From Desulfobulbus sp. (GTDB lineage: Bacteria; Desulfobacterota; Desulfobulbia; Desulfobulbales; Desulfobulbaceae): a DNA stretch of 5,820 bases. A model generated the notes under the pieces. It saw only the letters and a program-made list of their open reading frames with translations. It was not told the origin of the DNA and made no database searches. Shown here one piece after another: positions 1 through 5,455 of the stretch. Positions within the stretch are counted from its first letter, which is position 1, and each line of letters opens with the position of its first letter. The translations under genes were made by a program, and so were the position numbers. Location of the stretch: positions 1-5,820 of the forward strand of contig JAUVLX010000232.1 in the NCBI GenBank assembly GCA_030600525.1. The letters are read 5' to 3'.

Positions 1-254
1 TCCATACCGAAGGAGGGATGAGTATAGTGATTGACACGGATAAGGGGAAAGCTATCATCACCGGATTTTGTGTTATCCAGGAAAATTTCTCCCCGCCCAT
101 CGAAGTTCGAGCTATGGAGATGGAGGTAATCCCGCCGGGGACATTGGTCAACGCGTTTGACGCATACGATATTATGCTCAAAATCAGAGATATGGCTGAC
201 ATTCTTATTCCTTTGCATGAACCAAAATTCGCTGCAGTTAACTCGATCCCGTAA
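1..254 (+). CDS. C-terminal part of a metallo-beta-lactamase-fold hydrolase, probably N-acyl homoserine lactonase family (5' end outside window)
   Basis: The frame is open from the left edge (first full codon at 3) to TAA at 252-254, giving 83 visible residues. It opens with HTEGG and a strand-turn-strand ending in IITGFC. Near the end comes an amphipathic helix (AYDIMLKIRDMADILIP) and then LHEP. This order matches the end of MBL-fold lactonase-like enzymes: a metal-ligand His in an HTPG-like motif, the GD-type loop, and a final His in a GHDP-like motif (here His 72 of the visible part). The usual bridging Asp of the GD loop is not present; the sequence reads GFC. An ATG at 18 preceded by AAGGAGG looks like a start, but the gap is only one base and the frame is open upstream, so it is more likely internal. 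The family call rests on motif pattern only, and substrate and activity are unknown. It is probably a separate transcription unit, since a hairpin and a 410-bp gap follow. Confidence 0.6.
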   Translation, partial: HTEGGMSIVIDTDKGKAIITGFCVIQENFSPPIEVRAMEMEVIPPGTLVNAFDAYDIMLKIRDMADILIPLHEPKFAAVNSIP

Positions 255-270
255 TTTTCCCCTTTTCTTT

Positions 271-298
271 GAGCACTCTGCATCTCAGTAGAGTGCTC
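271..298 (+). terminator. Hairpin after the MBL-fold gene, probable weak terminator
   Basis: A perfect 9-bp stem, GAGCACTCT (271-279) with AGAGTGCTC (290-298), encloses a 10-base loop, 17 bases after the upstream stop codon. The bases after the stem (TCTTCC) are pyrimidine-rich but not a true T-run, so termination may be inefficient or factor-assisted. Position directly after a stop codon and the perfect stem support a 3'-end role. Confidence 0.55.
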
Positions 299-321
299 TC
301 TTCCACCCTCCAGAAATATCG

Positions 322-376
322 ATAGTTTTTTTCCTTGCAACTTTTTCTTTCTTTCTCTAGTTTCTATAGATAGAAA
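322..376. other. Pyrimidine-rich tract ending in a small AT-rich palindrome
   Basis: The + strand is almost entirely T and C from about 325 to 365. It ends in TTTCTAT-AG-ATAGAAA (361-376), a 7-bp inverted repeat with a 2-base centre. CCTTGC at 333-338 can also pair with GCAAGG at 382-387 around it. The palindrome is compatible with a small dimeric regulator site for the operon, but no known operator was recognised. No coding potential is seen here. Confidence 0.25.
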
Positions 377-416
377 CACAAGCAAGGTGCTCTCACCATC
401 ACTTGTAAAAATTTCC

Positions 417-561
417 AGGAGCCTGTCGGACTGACCCTTTTTTCTTCAATTCGTCGTTATTGTTGAAAAATTAATGCTCGCAATATTAAGTATATGGCTG
501 TGCTTAATTTCCCAACAATGCCTTGATTTGAAGAAAAAATTGCTCAACCCGACAGACTCCT
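417..561. repeat. ~145-bp imperfect palindrome, MITE-like element
   Basis: Two arms are near-complete reverse complements around a centre near 489. AGGAGCCTGTCGG (417-429) pairs with CCGACAGACTCCT (549-561) with one mismatch. TTTTTTCTTCAA (438-449) pairs perfectly with TTGAAGAAAAAA (528-539). ATTGTTG (459-465) pairs with CAACAAT (513-519), and AAATTAA (468-474) with TTAATTT (504-510). The blocks keep the same symmetry axis within one base, so this is one long hairpin-forming unit. Length, terminal CTGTCGG-like repeats and absence of a gene fit a MITE or a solo pair of transposon ends. No target-site duplication is clear. It sits in the operon's upstream region and could supply or block transcription: TTGAAA (463-468) and TATTAA (484-489) are a weak promoter-like pair at 15-bp spacing inside it. 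Confidence 0.65.
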
Positions 562-582
562 ATGGCATCAACATTATTCACC

Positions 583-628
583 TGACGGGATGTGACCGTT
601 GTCGCTCTTGTAACCGTCATGCTTTTTT
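583..628 (+). promoter_or_regulatory. Leader hairpin followed by T6, possible attenuator
   Basis: TGACGG (583-588) can pair with CCGTCA (614-619) across a 25-base loop, followed three bases later by TTTTTT (623-628). A competing pairing, GTGAC (592-596) with GTCAC (631-635), would put the T-run in a loop. The arrangement lies 37 bases upstream of the binding-protein ATG and resembles a terminator/anti-terminator pair. Both stems are short, and no leader peptide rich in regulatory codons was identified with confidence. Confidence 0.25.
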
Positions 629-652
629 GTGTCACCTGAACGTACTAATTGA

Positions 653-658
653 AAGGAG
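653..658 (+). promoter_or_regulatory. Ribosome binding site of the substrate-binding protein gene
   Basis: AAGGAG lies six bases before the ATG at 665. It fixes the start of the SBP gene and is the best-placed Shine-Dalgarno in the operon. Confidence 0.85.
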
Positions 659-664
659 TTAAAA

Positions 665-1825
665 ATGAAAAAAGTTGGTTTAACATTATTGTTCCTTTTT
701 GCTGTTGCACAGCTCTCTACAGCTGCAACCGTGAAAATAGGTATGATAACAACCCTCTCAACAAAGGCTGGATATCTGGGCGAGGATATTCGCGATGGCT
801 TTAAATTAGCCATTGAACAGGGCACCGGCACACTTGGCGGCATTCCCGTTGAGTTAATGGTCGAAGATGACAGCAGAAAGCCTGAGAAGGGAAAACAAAT
901 AGCAGAAAGGTTTATTAAAAAAGAAAAAGCGCACATCCTTACCGGCATAGTTTTTTCCAACGTTGCCATGGCAGTGGTTCCGAAGGTAGTCCGCCAGGAT
1001 GTTGTTTACCTCAGCACCAATGCGGCTCCCTCTAAACTGGCAGGCAAAGGGTGTAATCCCAATTACTTCAGTGTTTCCTATCAAAATGACAACCTTGATG
1101 AGGTTGTTGGTCAATATGTAACCGAGACTGGACATAAATCTGCTTACCTTATTGCTCCAAATTATCCTGCAGGTAAAGACCATCTTGCTGGTTTTAAACG
1201 TTTTTATAACGGACAGATAGTAGGTGAGGTGTATACCAAGCTCGGTCAGTCTGACTATGCAGCAGAGATTGCGGCATTAAGAGCAGCCAAACCAGAAGCA
1301 GTCTTCTTTTTTCTTCCTGGCGGGATGGGGATTAATTTTTTGAAACAATATGCACAGGCAGGTCTCAGTAAAGACATCCCCGTCTACGGTCCTGCATTTT
1401 CCTTTGATGAGCGTATCCTTAAAGCTGTCGGCCCTGCCGCTCTTGGGGTGAAAAACGGCTCCCAGTGGACCCACGATTTAGATAACAGTGCCAATGTTGA
1501 ATTCGTAAAGACATTCCAGGATAAATACGGTCGTATGCCAACCCTGTATGCAGCCCAAGGATACGACACCGCCCGTCTGATAGGGAGTGCACTCAAAGCT
1601 GTAGGCGGCAGCATGGGTGATCTGGATGCATTCAAGGCAGCGCTAAAAAAGGCTGATTTTGCCTCGGTTCGCGGTAACTTCAGTTTTGGTGTTAACCAGC
1701 ATCCAGTACAAGACGTCTATATTCGAGAGGTTATACAGACTGACAGCGGCGATTATACAAACAAAACCATTAAAAAAGTTTTTTCCAATCATATCGATGC
1801 CTACGCAGCCGAATGCAAAATGTAA
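665..1825 (+). CDS. livJ: Periplasmic substrate-binding protein of a branched-chain amino acid-type ABC transporter
   Basis: This 386-residue protein is the soluble ligand receptor of the importer encoded downstream. Residues 1-20 form a typical Sec signal peptide (MKK, hydrophobic core, STA before the likely cut at 20/21). The mature part begins VKIGMITTLSTKAGYLGEDIRDGFKLA, the standard opening of Peripla_BP_6 (type I periplasmic fold) proteins, and the length is normal for the family. Further family marks are GGIPVELMVEDDS (58-70), YQNDN (139-143), the hinge-region segment YAAEIAALRAAKPEAVFFFLPG and the C-terminal VYIREV. The only cysteines in the mature protein are Cys130 (GKGCNPNYF) and Cys384 (AECKM at the C-terminus); a disulfide is possible but not shown. 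The ending with NQHPVQDVYIREV and AECKM resembles LIVBP-like receptors found with aromatic or other organic-acid transporters, so the ligand may not be a branched-chain amino acid. The symbol is used for family position only. Confidence 0.9.
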   Translation: MKKVGLTLLFLFAVAQLSTAATVKIGMITTLSTKAGYLGEDIRDGFKLAIEQGTGTLGGIPVELMVEDDSRKPEKGKQIAERFIKKEKAHILTGIVFSNVAMAVVPKVVRQDVVYLSTNAAPSKLAGKGCNPNYFSVSYQNDNLDEVVGQYVTETGHKSAYLIAPNYPAGKDHLAGFKRFYNGQIVGEVYTKLGQSDYAAEIAALRAAKPEAVFFFLPGGMGINFLKQYAQAGLSKDIPVYGPAFSFDERILKAVGPAALGVKNGSQWTHDLDNSANVEFVKTFQDKYGRMPTLYAAQGYDTARLIGSALKAVGGSMGDLDAFKAALKKADFASVRGNFSFGVNQHPVQDVYIREVIQTDSGDYTNKTIKKVFSNHIDAYAAECKM

Positions 1826-1856
1826 TTATAGGGCACCCTACAATAAAACAGGATCC

Positions 1857-1885
1857 AGGGTCGGTCACCGGCCCTCTCACTTTTT
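1857..1885 (+). promoter_or_regulatory. Intercistronic hairpin with T5 between the SBP gene and livH
   Basis: AGGGTCGG (1857-1864) pairs with CCGGCCCT (1868-1875) over a 3-base loop, seven Watson-Crick pairs and one G-U. TTTTT (1881-1885) follows after five bases and directly abuts the livH ATG. In binding-protein operons such a hairpin often protects the SBP mRNA and lets only part of transcription continue, giving excess SBP over membrane parts. The gap between stem and T-run suggests partial rather than full termination. Confidence 0.6.
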
Positions 1886-2800
1886 ATGTTACTTGTCGTT
1901 GAACAGTTGCTGAATGGGCTTCAGCTTGGAATCACACTGTTTTTAATGTCTGCCGGGTTAACCCTGGTTTTCGGCATTATGCAGGTGATCAACCTTGCCC
2001 ATGGCTCATTTTACATGATTGGTGCCTATGTAGGGGCAACAGTTACCCTTTATACTGGTTCGTTCCTGATCGGTATTGCAGCCGCCCTACCCGCATCTGC
2101 GGTATGCGGAATGCTGGTAGAGGTCGTTGTGCTGCGAAGATTGTACAATCGAGAACATCTCGACCAGGTACTCGCCACATTCGGCCTAATCATGTTTTTT
2201 AATGAACTCACCCGCATTATCTGGGGACGTCAACCGTTGTTCATGGATGTACCTCACTGGCTCAGTGGCACCGTTGAACTGCTGCCCGGCCTTTTTTATC
2301 CGTCCTACAGACTTGCCGTTATCGGTGTGGGAGTTCTGGTTGCCTTAGGGCTATGGCTGCTGTTTTCTCGAACGCGAATCGGAATGCAAATTAGAGCTGG
2401 TGCATCAAACCGTGAAATGATAGGAGCGCTGGGCGTTAATATTAAGCTGCTCTATACTCTTGTTTTTGGCATGGGAACCGCACTTGCCGGATTGGCCGGT
2501 GTTATGGCTGGCCCCATCCTTGCCGTTGAATCCGGAATGGGAGAAAGCATTCTTATTCTCACATTTGTTGTTATTGTTATCGGAGGGATTGGGTCTATCC
2601 GGGGTGCTGTTGCCGGCGCATTACTGGTTGGTATGGTAGACACACTTGGAAGAGCATTTTTACCGGCTATATTTCGTTATCTCTTTGATTCTACAACAGC
2701 AGACGGAGCAGCAGCATCGCTTTCATCCATGGCCATTTATATACTCATGGCCGTAGTTCTTGTCTGGAAACCTCAAGGCCTTTTCCCTGCCCACAATTAA
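1886..2800 (+). CDS. livH: ABC transporter permease, LivH family
   Basis: This 304-residue inner-membrane protein is one of two channel subunits. The N-terminus (QLLNGLQLGITLFLMSAGLTLVFGI) and INLAHGSFYMIGAYVG (35-50) are hallmark LivH sequence. REHLDQVLATFG (89-100) marks a recognisable subgroup. The conserved cytoplasmic coupling segment is GGIGSIRGAVAGALLVG (233-249), and about eight hydrophobic segments are visible, with WKPQGLFP near the C-terminus. Start choice: the ATG at 1886 gives the normal family N-terminus and no better start exists upstream. However, no Shine-Dalgarno precedes it; the bases before it are the intercistronic hairpin and T-run. Translation may therefore depend on unstructured U-rich leader recognition or on partial unfolding of the hairpin. 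The stop codon overlaps the livM start by one base. Confidence 0.93.
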   Translation: MLLVVEQLLNGLQLGITLFLMSAGLTLVFGIMQVINLAHGSFYMIGAYVGATVTLYTGSFLIGIAAALPASAVCGMLVEVVVLRRLYNREHLDQVLATFGLIMFFNELTRIIWGRQPLFMDVPHWLSGTVELLPGLFYPSYRLAVIGVGVLVALGLWLLFSRTRIGMQIRAGASNREMIGALGVNIKLLYTLVFGMGTALAGLAGVMAGPILAVESGMGESILILTFVVIVIGGIGSIRGAVAGALLVGMVDTLGRAFLPAIFRYLFDSTTADGAAASLSSMAIYILMAVVLVWKPQGLFPAHN

Positions 2801-3792
2801 TGAATCCGTTATTTCGAAAATATTTTTGTATAACTGTGGTTGCCATCATTCTGGCAATACTCCCTATTGCTGCTTCAGCACTTGGTCAGGAATATTACAT
2901 TTCCCTGTTTTCGCGTGTTCTTATTTACGCCATCGCAGCGGTCAGTCTTGACTTATTGCTGGGTTTTTCCGGTATGATAAGCCTAGGTCATGCTGCTTTT
3001 GTCGGCATCGGCGCGTATGTAGTTGGAATATTTTTTTATCATTCAGCAGAGATGGAACCGCTGTTCATCCACCCTTTTGTTGTACAGGGCAGTGAAAACG
3101 GGTTGATAGTTATTCCCTTGGCCGTTCTGGTTTCCGCCATATTTGCCCTTATCATTGGTACTCTTAGTTTACGGACCAAGGGTATGCATTTTATCATGAT
3201 CACCCTGGCCTTTGCCCAAATGATCTATTATTTTTTTGTTTCATTGGAAAAATATGGTGGAAACGACGGGTTATCTTTGTATTCACGTTCAACACTGCCA
3301 GGTTTGGACCTTGGCAACGACCTCCAGTTCTACTATCTCTGCCTCGTGCTTCTCGCACTCTTTCTTTTTTTTGCGACCCGTCTTGTCAACTCCCGCTTTG
3401 GGATAGTCGTTCGTGGAGGCAGTAATAATGAACGGCGTATCAACGCACTCGGCATTAATTCGTACTTTTATAAACTTGTCTGTTTTGTTATTGCCGGGGC
3501 TGGCGCAGGTCTTGCGGGGGCCCTGCTGGCAAACCAAACCGAATACGTAAGCCCTGGCCTCATGCACTGGACCCTTTCCGGAGAGTTGATGGTGATGGTT
3601 CTGCTTGGAGGACTTGGAACCCTGTTTGGACCGGTTCTGGGTGCAGCTGTATTTCTGCTTTTAGAAGAATTCCTTGCCATGTATACAGAACACTGGATGC
3701 TCTACTTGGGCCCTTTTCTCATCTTCGTTGTTATTTTTGCCAAAAGAGGACTTTACGGGGTATTGGTTGGAGGGGAAAAGAGCAATGGCTAA
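2800..3792 (+). CDS. livM: ABC transporter permease, LivM family
   Basis: This 330-residue inner-membrane protein is the second channel subunit, partner of LivH. The LivM signature LLGFSGMISLGHAAFVGIGAY spans about 53-73, LRTKGMHFIMITLAFAQM about 124-141, and GSNNERRINALGIN about 207-220. The coupling segment GGLGTLFGPVLGA (270-282) should contact the ATPases. About eight to nine hydrophobic segments are visible, and the length is normal for the family. The start ATG (2800) shares its A with the livH stop (TAATG), and no clear Shine-Dalgarno precedes it, so it is probably translated by re-initiation of ribosomes finishing livH. Its last eight bases overlap livG. A loop at about 80-103 between the first helices is the least typical part. 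Confidence 0.93.
   Translation: MNPLFRKYFCITVVAIILAILPIAASALGQEYYISLFSRVLIYAIAAVSLDLLLGFSGMISLGHAAFVGIGAYVVGIFFYHSAEMEPLFIHPFVVQGSENGLIVIPLAVLVSAIFALIIGTLSLRTKGMHFIMITLAFAQMIYYFFVSLEKYGGNDGLSLYSRSTLPGLDLGNDLQFYYLCLVLLALFLFFATRLVNSRFGIVVRGGSNNERRINALGINSYFYKLVCFVIAGAGAGLAGALLANQTEYVSPGLMHWTLSGELMVMVLLGGLGTLFGPVLGAAVFLLLEEFLAMYTEHWMLYLGPFLIFVVIFAKRGLYGVLVGGEKSNG
3769..3775 (+). promoter_or_regulatory. Ribosome binding site deciding the livG start
   Basis: GGAGGGG within the end of livM lies nine bases before the ATG at 3785. It supports that start over an in-frame upstream ATG at 3674, which would add 37 residues unlike any LivG N-terminus. Confidence 0.75.
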
Positions 3793-4540
3793 AATACTTC
3801 TTGAGGTTAGTAACCTCCTCAAATCTTACGGTGCCATCAAGGCCACCCAAGATTTAAATTTAAAAATTAAAAAAGGACATATACATGCACTGATAGGTCC
3901 AAACGGAGCAGGGAAAACCACGCTTGTCAATCAACTTACCGGGGATATCTTTCCAGATAGCGGCAGGATATTTTATAAGTCTCAGGAGATTACCCGTCTT
4001 AAAGACTATCAGCGTGCCCGTCTTGGTATAGCCCGCTCGTTTCAAATTACCCACATCTTCAGCAATCTAACAGTCGCTGAGAATATGGCCCTGGCAATCA
4101 ACGCCCGCAGCGGTCACAATTTTCACTTTTGGAGAAACAGTCTAAAGAGTAAATCCGTTAGACAAAATCTTGATCACTCCCTTGCCAGAGTTGACCTTGA
4201 ACATCGGGCAGGTTTGAAGGCAAGCCACCTGTCTCACGGCGAAAAACGGCAACTTGAAGTTGGAATGGCCCTTGTCGGCAACCCGGAGTTACTGATATTA
4301 GACGAACCGATGGCCGGGATGGGTTCAGGGGGCACGGTAGAACTTTCAAAATTAATAGCAAGTCTTAAAGGCTCTGTAACTATTCTCCTGGTCGAACACG
4401 ATATGGATGTTGTCTTTTCCCTGGCAGATATGGTGACCGTCCTGGTTTATGGACAGAATATATTTACCGATTCACCAGATAAAGTACGGAAAAACAAAGA
4501 AGTGCAGACCGCCTACCTTGGGGAATCAACAGATGCTTAA
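3785..4540 (+). CDS. livG: ABC transporter ATP-binding protein, LivG family
   Basis: This 251-residue cytoplasmic ATPase powers import together with LivF. Walker A is GPNGAGKTT (38-46), the Q-loop is at Gln87 in RSFQITHIF, the signature is LSHGEKRQLE (149-158), and Walker B is LLILDEP (169-175) with catalytic Glu174. The switch His205 lies in LLVEHDMDVVF. The LSHGE/KRQLE signature and MAGMG D-loop are typical LivG, and all catalytic residues are present. The C-terminal segment VQTAYLGE is the family's usual ending. The start at 3785 is preceded by a good Shine-Dalgarno and overlaps livM by eight bases. The 3' end overlaps livF by eight bases (ATGCTTAA). Confidence 0.94.
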   Translation: MAKILLEVSNLLKSYGAIKATQDLNLKIKKGHIHALIGPNGAGKTTLVNQLTGDIFPDSGRIFYKSQEITRLKDYQRARLGIARSFQITHIFSNLTVAENMALAINARSGHNFHFWRNSLKSKSVRQNLDHSLARVDLEHRAGLKASHLSHGEKRQLEVGMALVGNPELLILDEPMAGMGSGGTVELSKLIASLKGSVTILLVEHDMDVVFSLADMVTVLVYGQNIFTDSPDKVRKNKEVQTAYLGESTDA

Positions 4541-5234
4541 GGTAGAAAGTATTGAAACATTCTATGGCGAGAGCCAGGCTCTGTTTGGAGTAACTCTCCA
4601 GCTCATGGAGGGGGAGGTAGTAACACTGCTCGGTCGAAACGGGATGGGTAAAAGTACCACCATTTCATCGATAATGGGATTGACACCGATAAAAAACGGG
4701 GCTATTTCCTTCCTTGGTAAAGATATTCATCGTTCCCCAAGTTATGTTATTGCACGGCAAGGCATTGGACTGGTACCGGAAGGTAGGCAGATCTTTCCTA
4801 ACCTCACAGTACGGGAAAACATATTTGTTACAGCTTCCAATTATACCAATTTCGTGTCCCCTTACACCCTTGACGATATCCTCACTATCTTCCCTCGTCT
4901 TAGCGATCGTTTGAACAATTACGGCAACCAGCTCTCCGGCGGAGAACAACAGATGCTTGCAATCGGTAGAGCATTAATGATCAATCCCCGCTTGCTCATC
5001 CTTGACGAGGCCACCGAAGGCTTGGCCCCATTGGTTAGACAGGAAATCTGGCTAGGGTTGGGGATATTGAAAGCAAAGGGGTTAGCCATCTTGGTGGTTG
5101 ATAAAAATATTCAGGCCCTTTTTAAAATAGCAGAGCGCCATTACATCATAGAAAAAGGAAAAGTCGTGTGGGCGGGATCCACTGCACAACTGCAATCCCT
5201 GCCAGAAATTCAGATACGTCATCTTGGAGTGTAA
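4533..5234 (+). CDS. livF: ABC transporter ATP-binding protein, LivF family
   Basis: This 233-residue cytoplasmic ATPase is the second nucleotide-binding subunit. Walker A is GRNGMGKST (34-42), the Q-loop Gln86 lies in VPEGRQIFPNLTV, the signature is LSGGEQQMLAIGRAL (134-148), and Walker B is LLILDEA (154-160) with Glu159 followed by TEGLAP. VPEGRQIF and TEGLAP are LivF hallmarks. At the H-loop, where LivG has VEHD and most LivF have VEQN, this protein reads VVDKN, with Lys191 in place of the switch His/Gln. That makes one of the two ATP sites possibly asymmetric. The start at 4533 is chosen because MLKVESIETFYGESQAL is the normal N-terminus; an upstream in-frame ATG at 4449 would lie inside livG. 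A weak GGGGAA (4520-4525) precedes it. Confidence 0.94.
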   Translation: MLKVESIETFYGESQALFGVTLQLMEGEVVTLLGRNGMGKSTTISSIMGLTPIKNGAISFLGKDIHRSPSYVIARQGIGLVPEGRQIFPNLTVRENIFVTASNYTNFVSPYTLDDILTIFPRLSDRLNNYGNQLSGGEQQMLAIGRALMINPRLLILDEATEGLAPLVRQEIWLGLGILKAKGLAILVVDKNIQALFKIAERHYIIEKGKVVWAGSTAQLQSLPEIQIRHLGV

Positions 5235-5241
5235 GTGTCAC

Positions 5242-5248
5242 AAGGAGG
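5242..5248 (+). promoter_or_regulatory. Strong Shine-Dalgarno after livF
   Basis: AAGGAGG starts eight bases after the livF stop codon and lies 13 bases before an ATG at 5262. The sequence is close to the ideal anti-16S match, though the spacing is longer than optimal. It implies that a further operon gene starts, or once started, here. Confidence 0.55.
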
Positions 5249-5261
5249 TAAACAACAAAAT

Positions 5262-5366
5262 ATGGACGTTCAAAAAACAGATACGATCCATTTTCAAACT
5301 AGTGTCGCGTCAACGATGAAATGTCGAAATATTGCTCTGGATTTTTTTGGTCCTGGATTTTTTTAA
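5262..5366 (+). CDS. 34-codon frame after livF, probable remnant of a sixth operon gene
   Basis: The frame begins MDVQKTDTIHFQTS and ends in FFGPGFF at TAA 5364-5366. Its Shine-Dalgarno and close distance (27 bases) to livF look like a genuine operon gene start. The frame is short, however, and its last third is encoded by repetitive DNA (two direct CTGGATTTTTTT copies), which argues that the real gene was truncated by insertion or deletion. In related operons a ligand-activating enzyme sometimes follows livF, but the few residues here match nothing I recognise. It could also be a real small protein or purely fortuitous. Confidence 0.3.
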   Translation: MDVQKTDTIHFQTSVASTMKCRNIALDFFGPGFF

Positions 5367-5413
5367 CGGCCCATCCATAATGGGCTATGTACCACCAGTT
5401 AAAAAAATCCAGG
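5337..5413. repeat. Direct and inverted repeats of CTGGATTTTTTT with nested hairpin
   Basis: CTGGATTTTTTT occurs at 5337-5348 and 5353-5364 on the + strand, a 16-base period, and again on the - strand at 5401-5412. The second and third form a perfect 16-bp inverted repeat, CCTGGATTTTTTTAAC (5352-5367) with its complement (5398-5413). Inside lies a second hairpin, GCCCAT (5369-5374) with ATGGGC (5380-5385), loop of five. The structure lies between convergent genes and may block transcription from both sides, but neither strand has a classical stem followed directly by a T-run. It could also be the core of a small dispersed element. Confidence 0.6.
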
Positions 5414-5425
5414 TGTGAGAAAAAA

Positions 5426-5455
5426 CAAGCAAGATACGTCAAAGCACCGTTGACG
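5426..5455 (-). terminator. Possible terminator for the - strand receiver gene
   Basis: Read on the - strand, CGTCAA (5455-5450) pairs with TTGACG (5442-5437) over a 7-base loop. It is followed about 11 bases on by a T-rich stretch ending in T6 (5426-5421 region). The stem is short and the T-run displaced, so efficiency is doubtful. It lies just beyond the end of the recognisable receiver domain. Confidence 0.25.

Noticed and set aside
18..254. Start of a complete 78-residue gene at ATG 18 with AAGGAGG before it
   Set aside because: The SD-like run is one base from the ATG, too close to work. The frame is open to the window edge and the upstream residues (HTEGG) fit the MBL motif, so this is an internal Met.
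386..395. Repeat of GTGCTCTC shared with 293-300
   Set aside because: Eight bases repeated once within 100 bases in a pyrimidine-rich region is not distinguishable from chance.
563..578. Sigma-54-like site TGGCAT-N5-TTATT upstream of livJ
   Set aside because: The -24 half is fair but the essential GC of the -12 element is missing.
474..662. 62-codon + strand frame starting in the upstream region
   Set aside because: It lies largely in the right arm of the long palindrome, has no Shine-Dalgarno, and ends at the livJ ribosome binding site. Its sequence reflects the repeat, not a protein.
574..1183. Antisense frames opposite the 5' part of livJ
   Set aside because: They lack ribosome binding sites and family features and are reading-frame shadows of the SBP gene.
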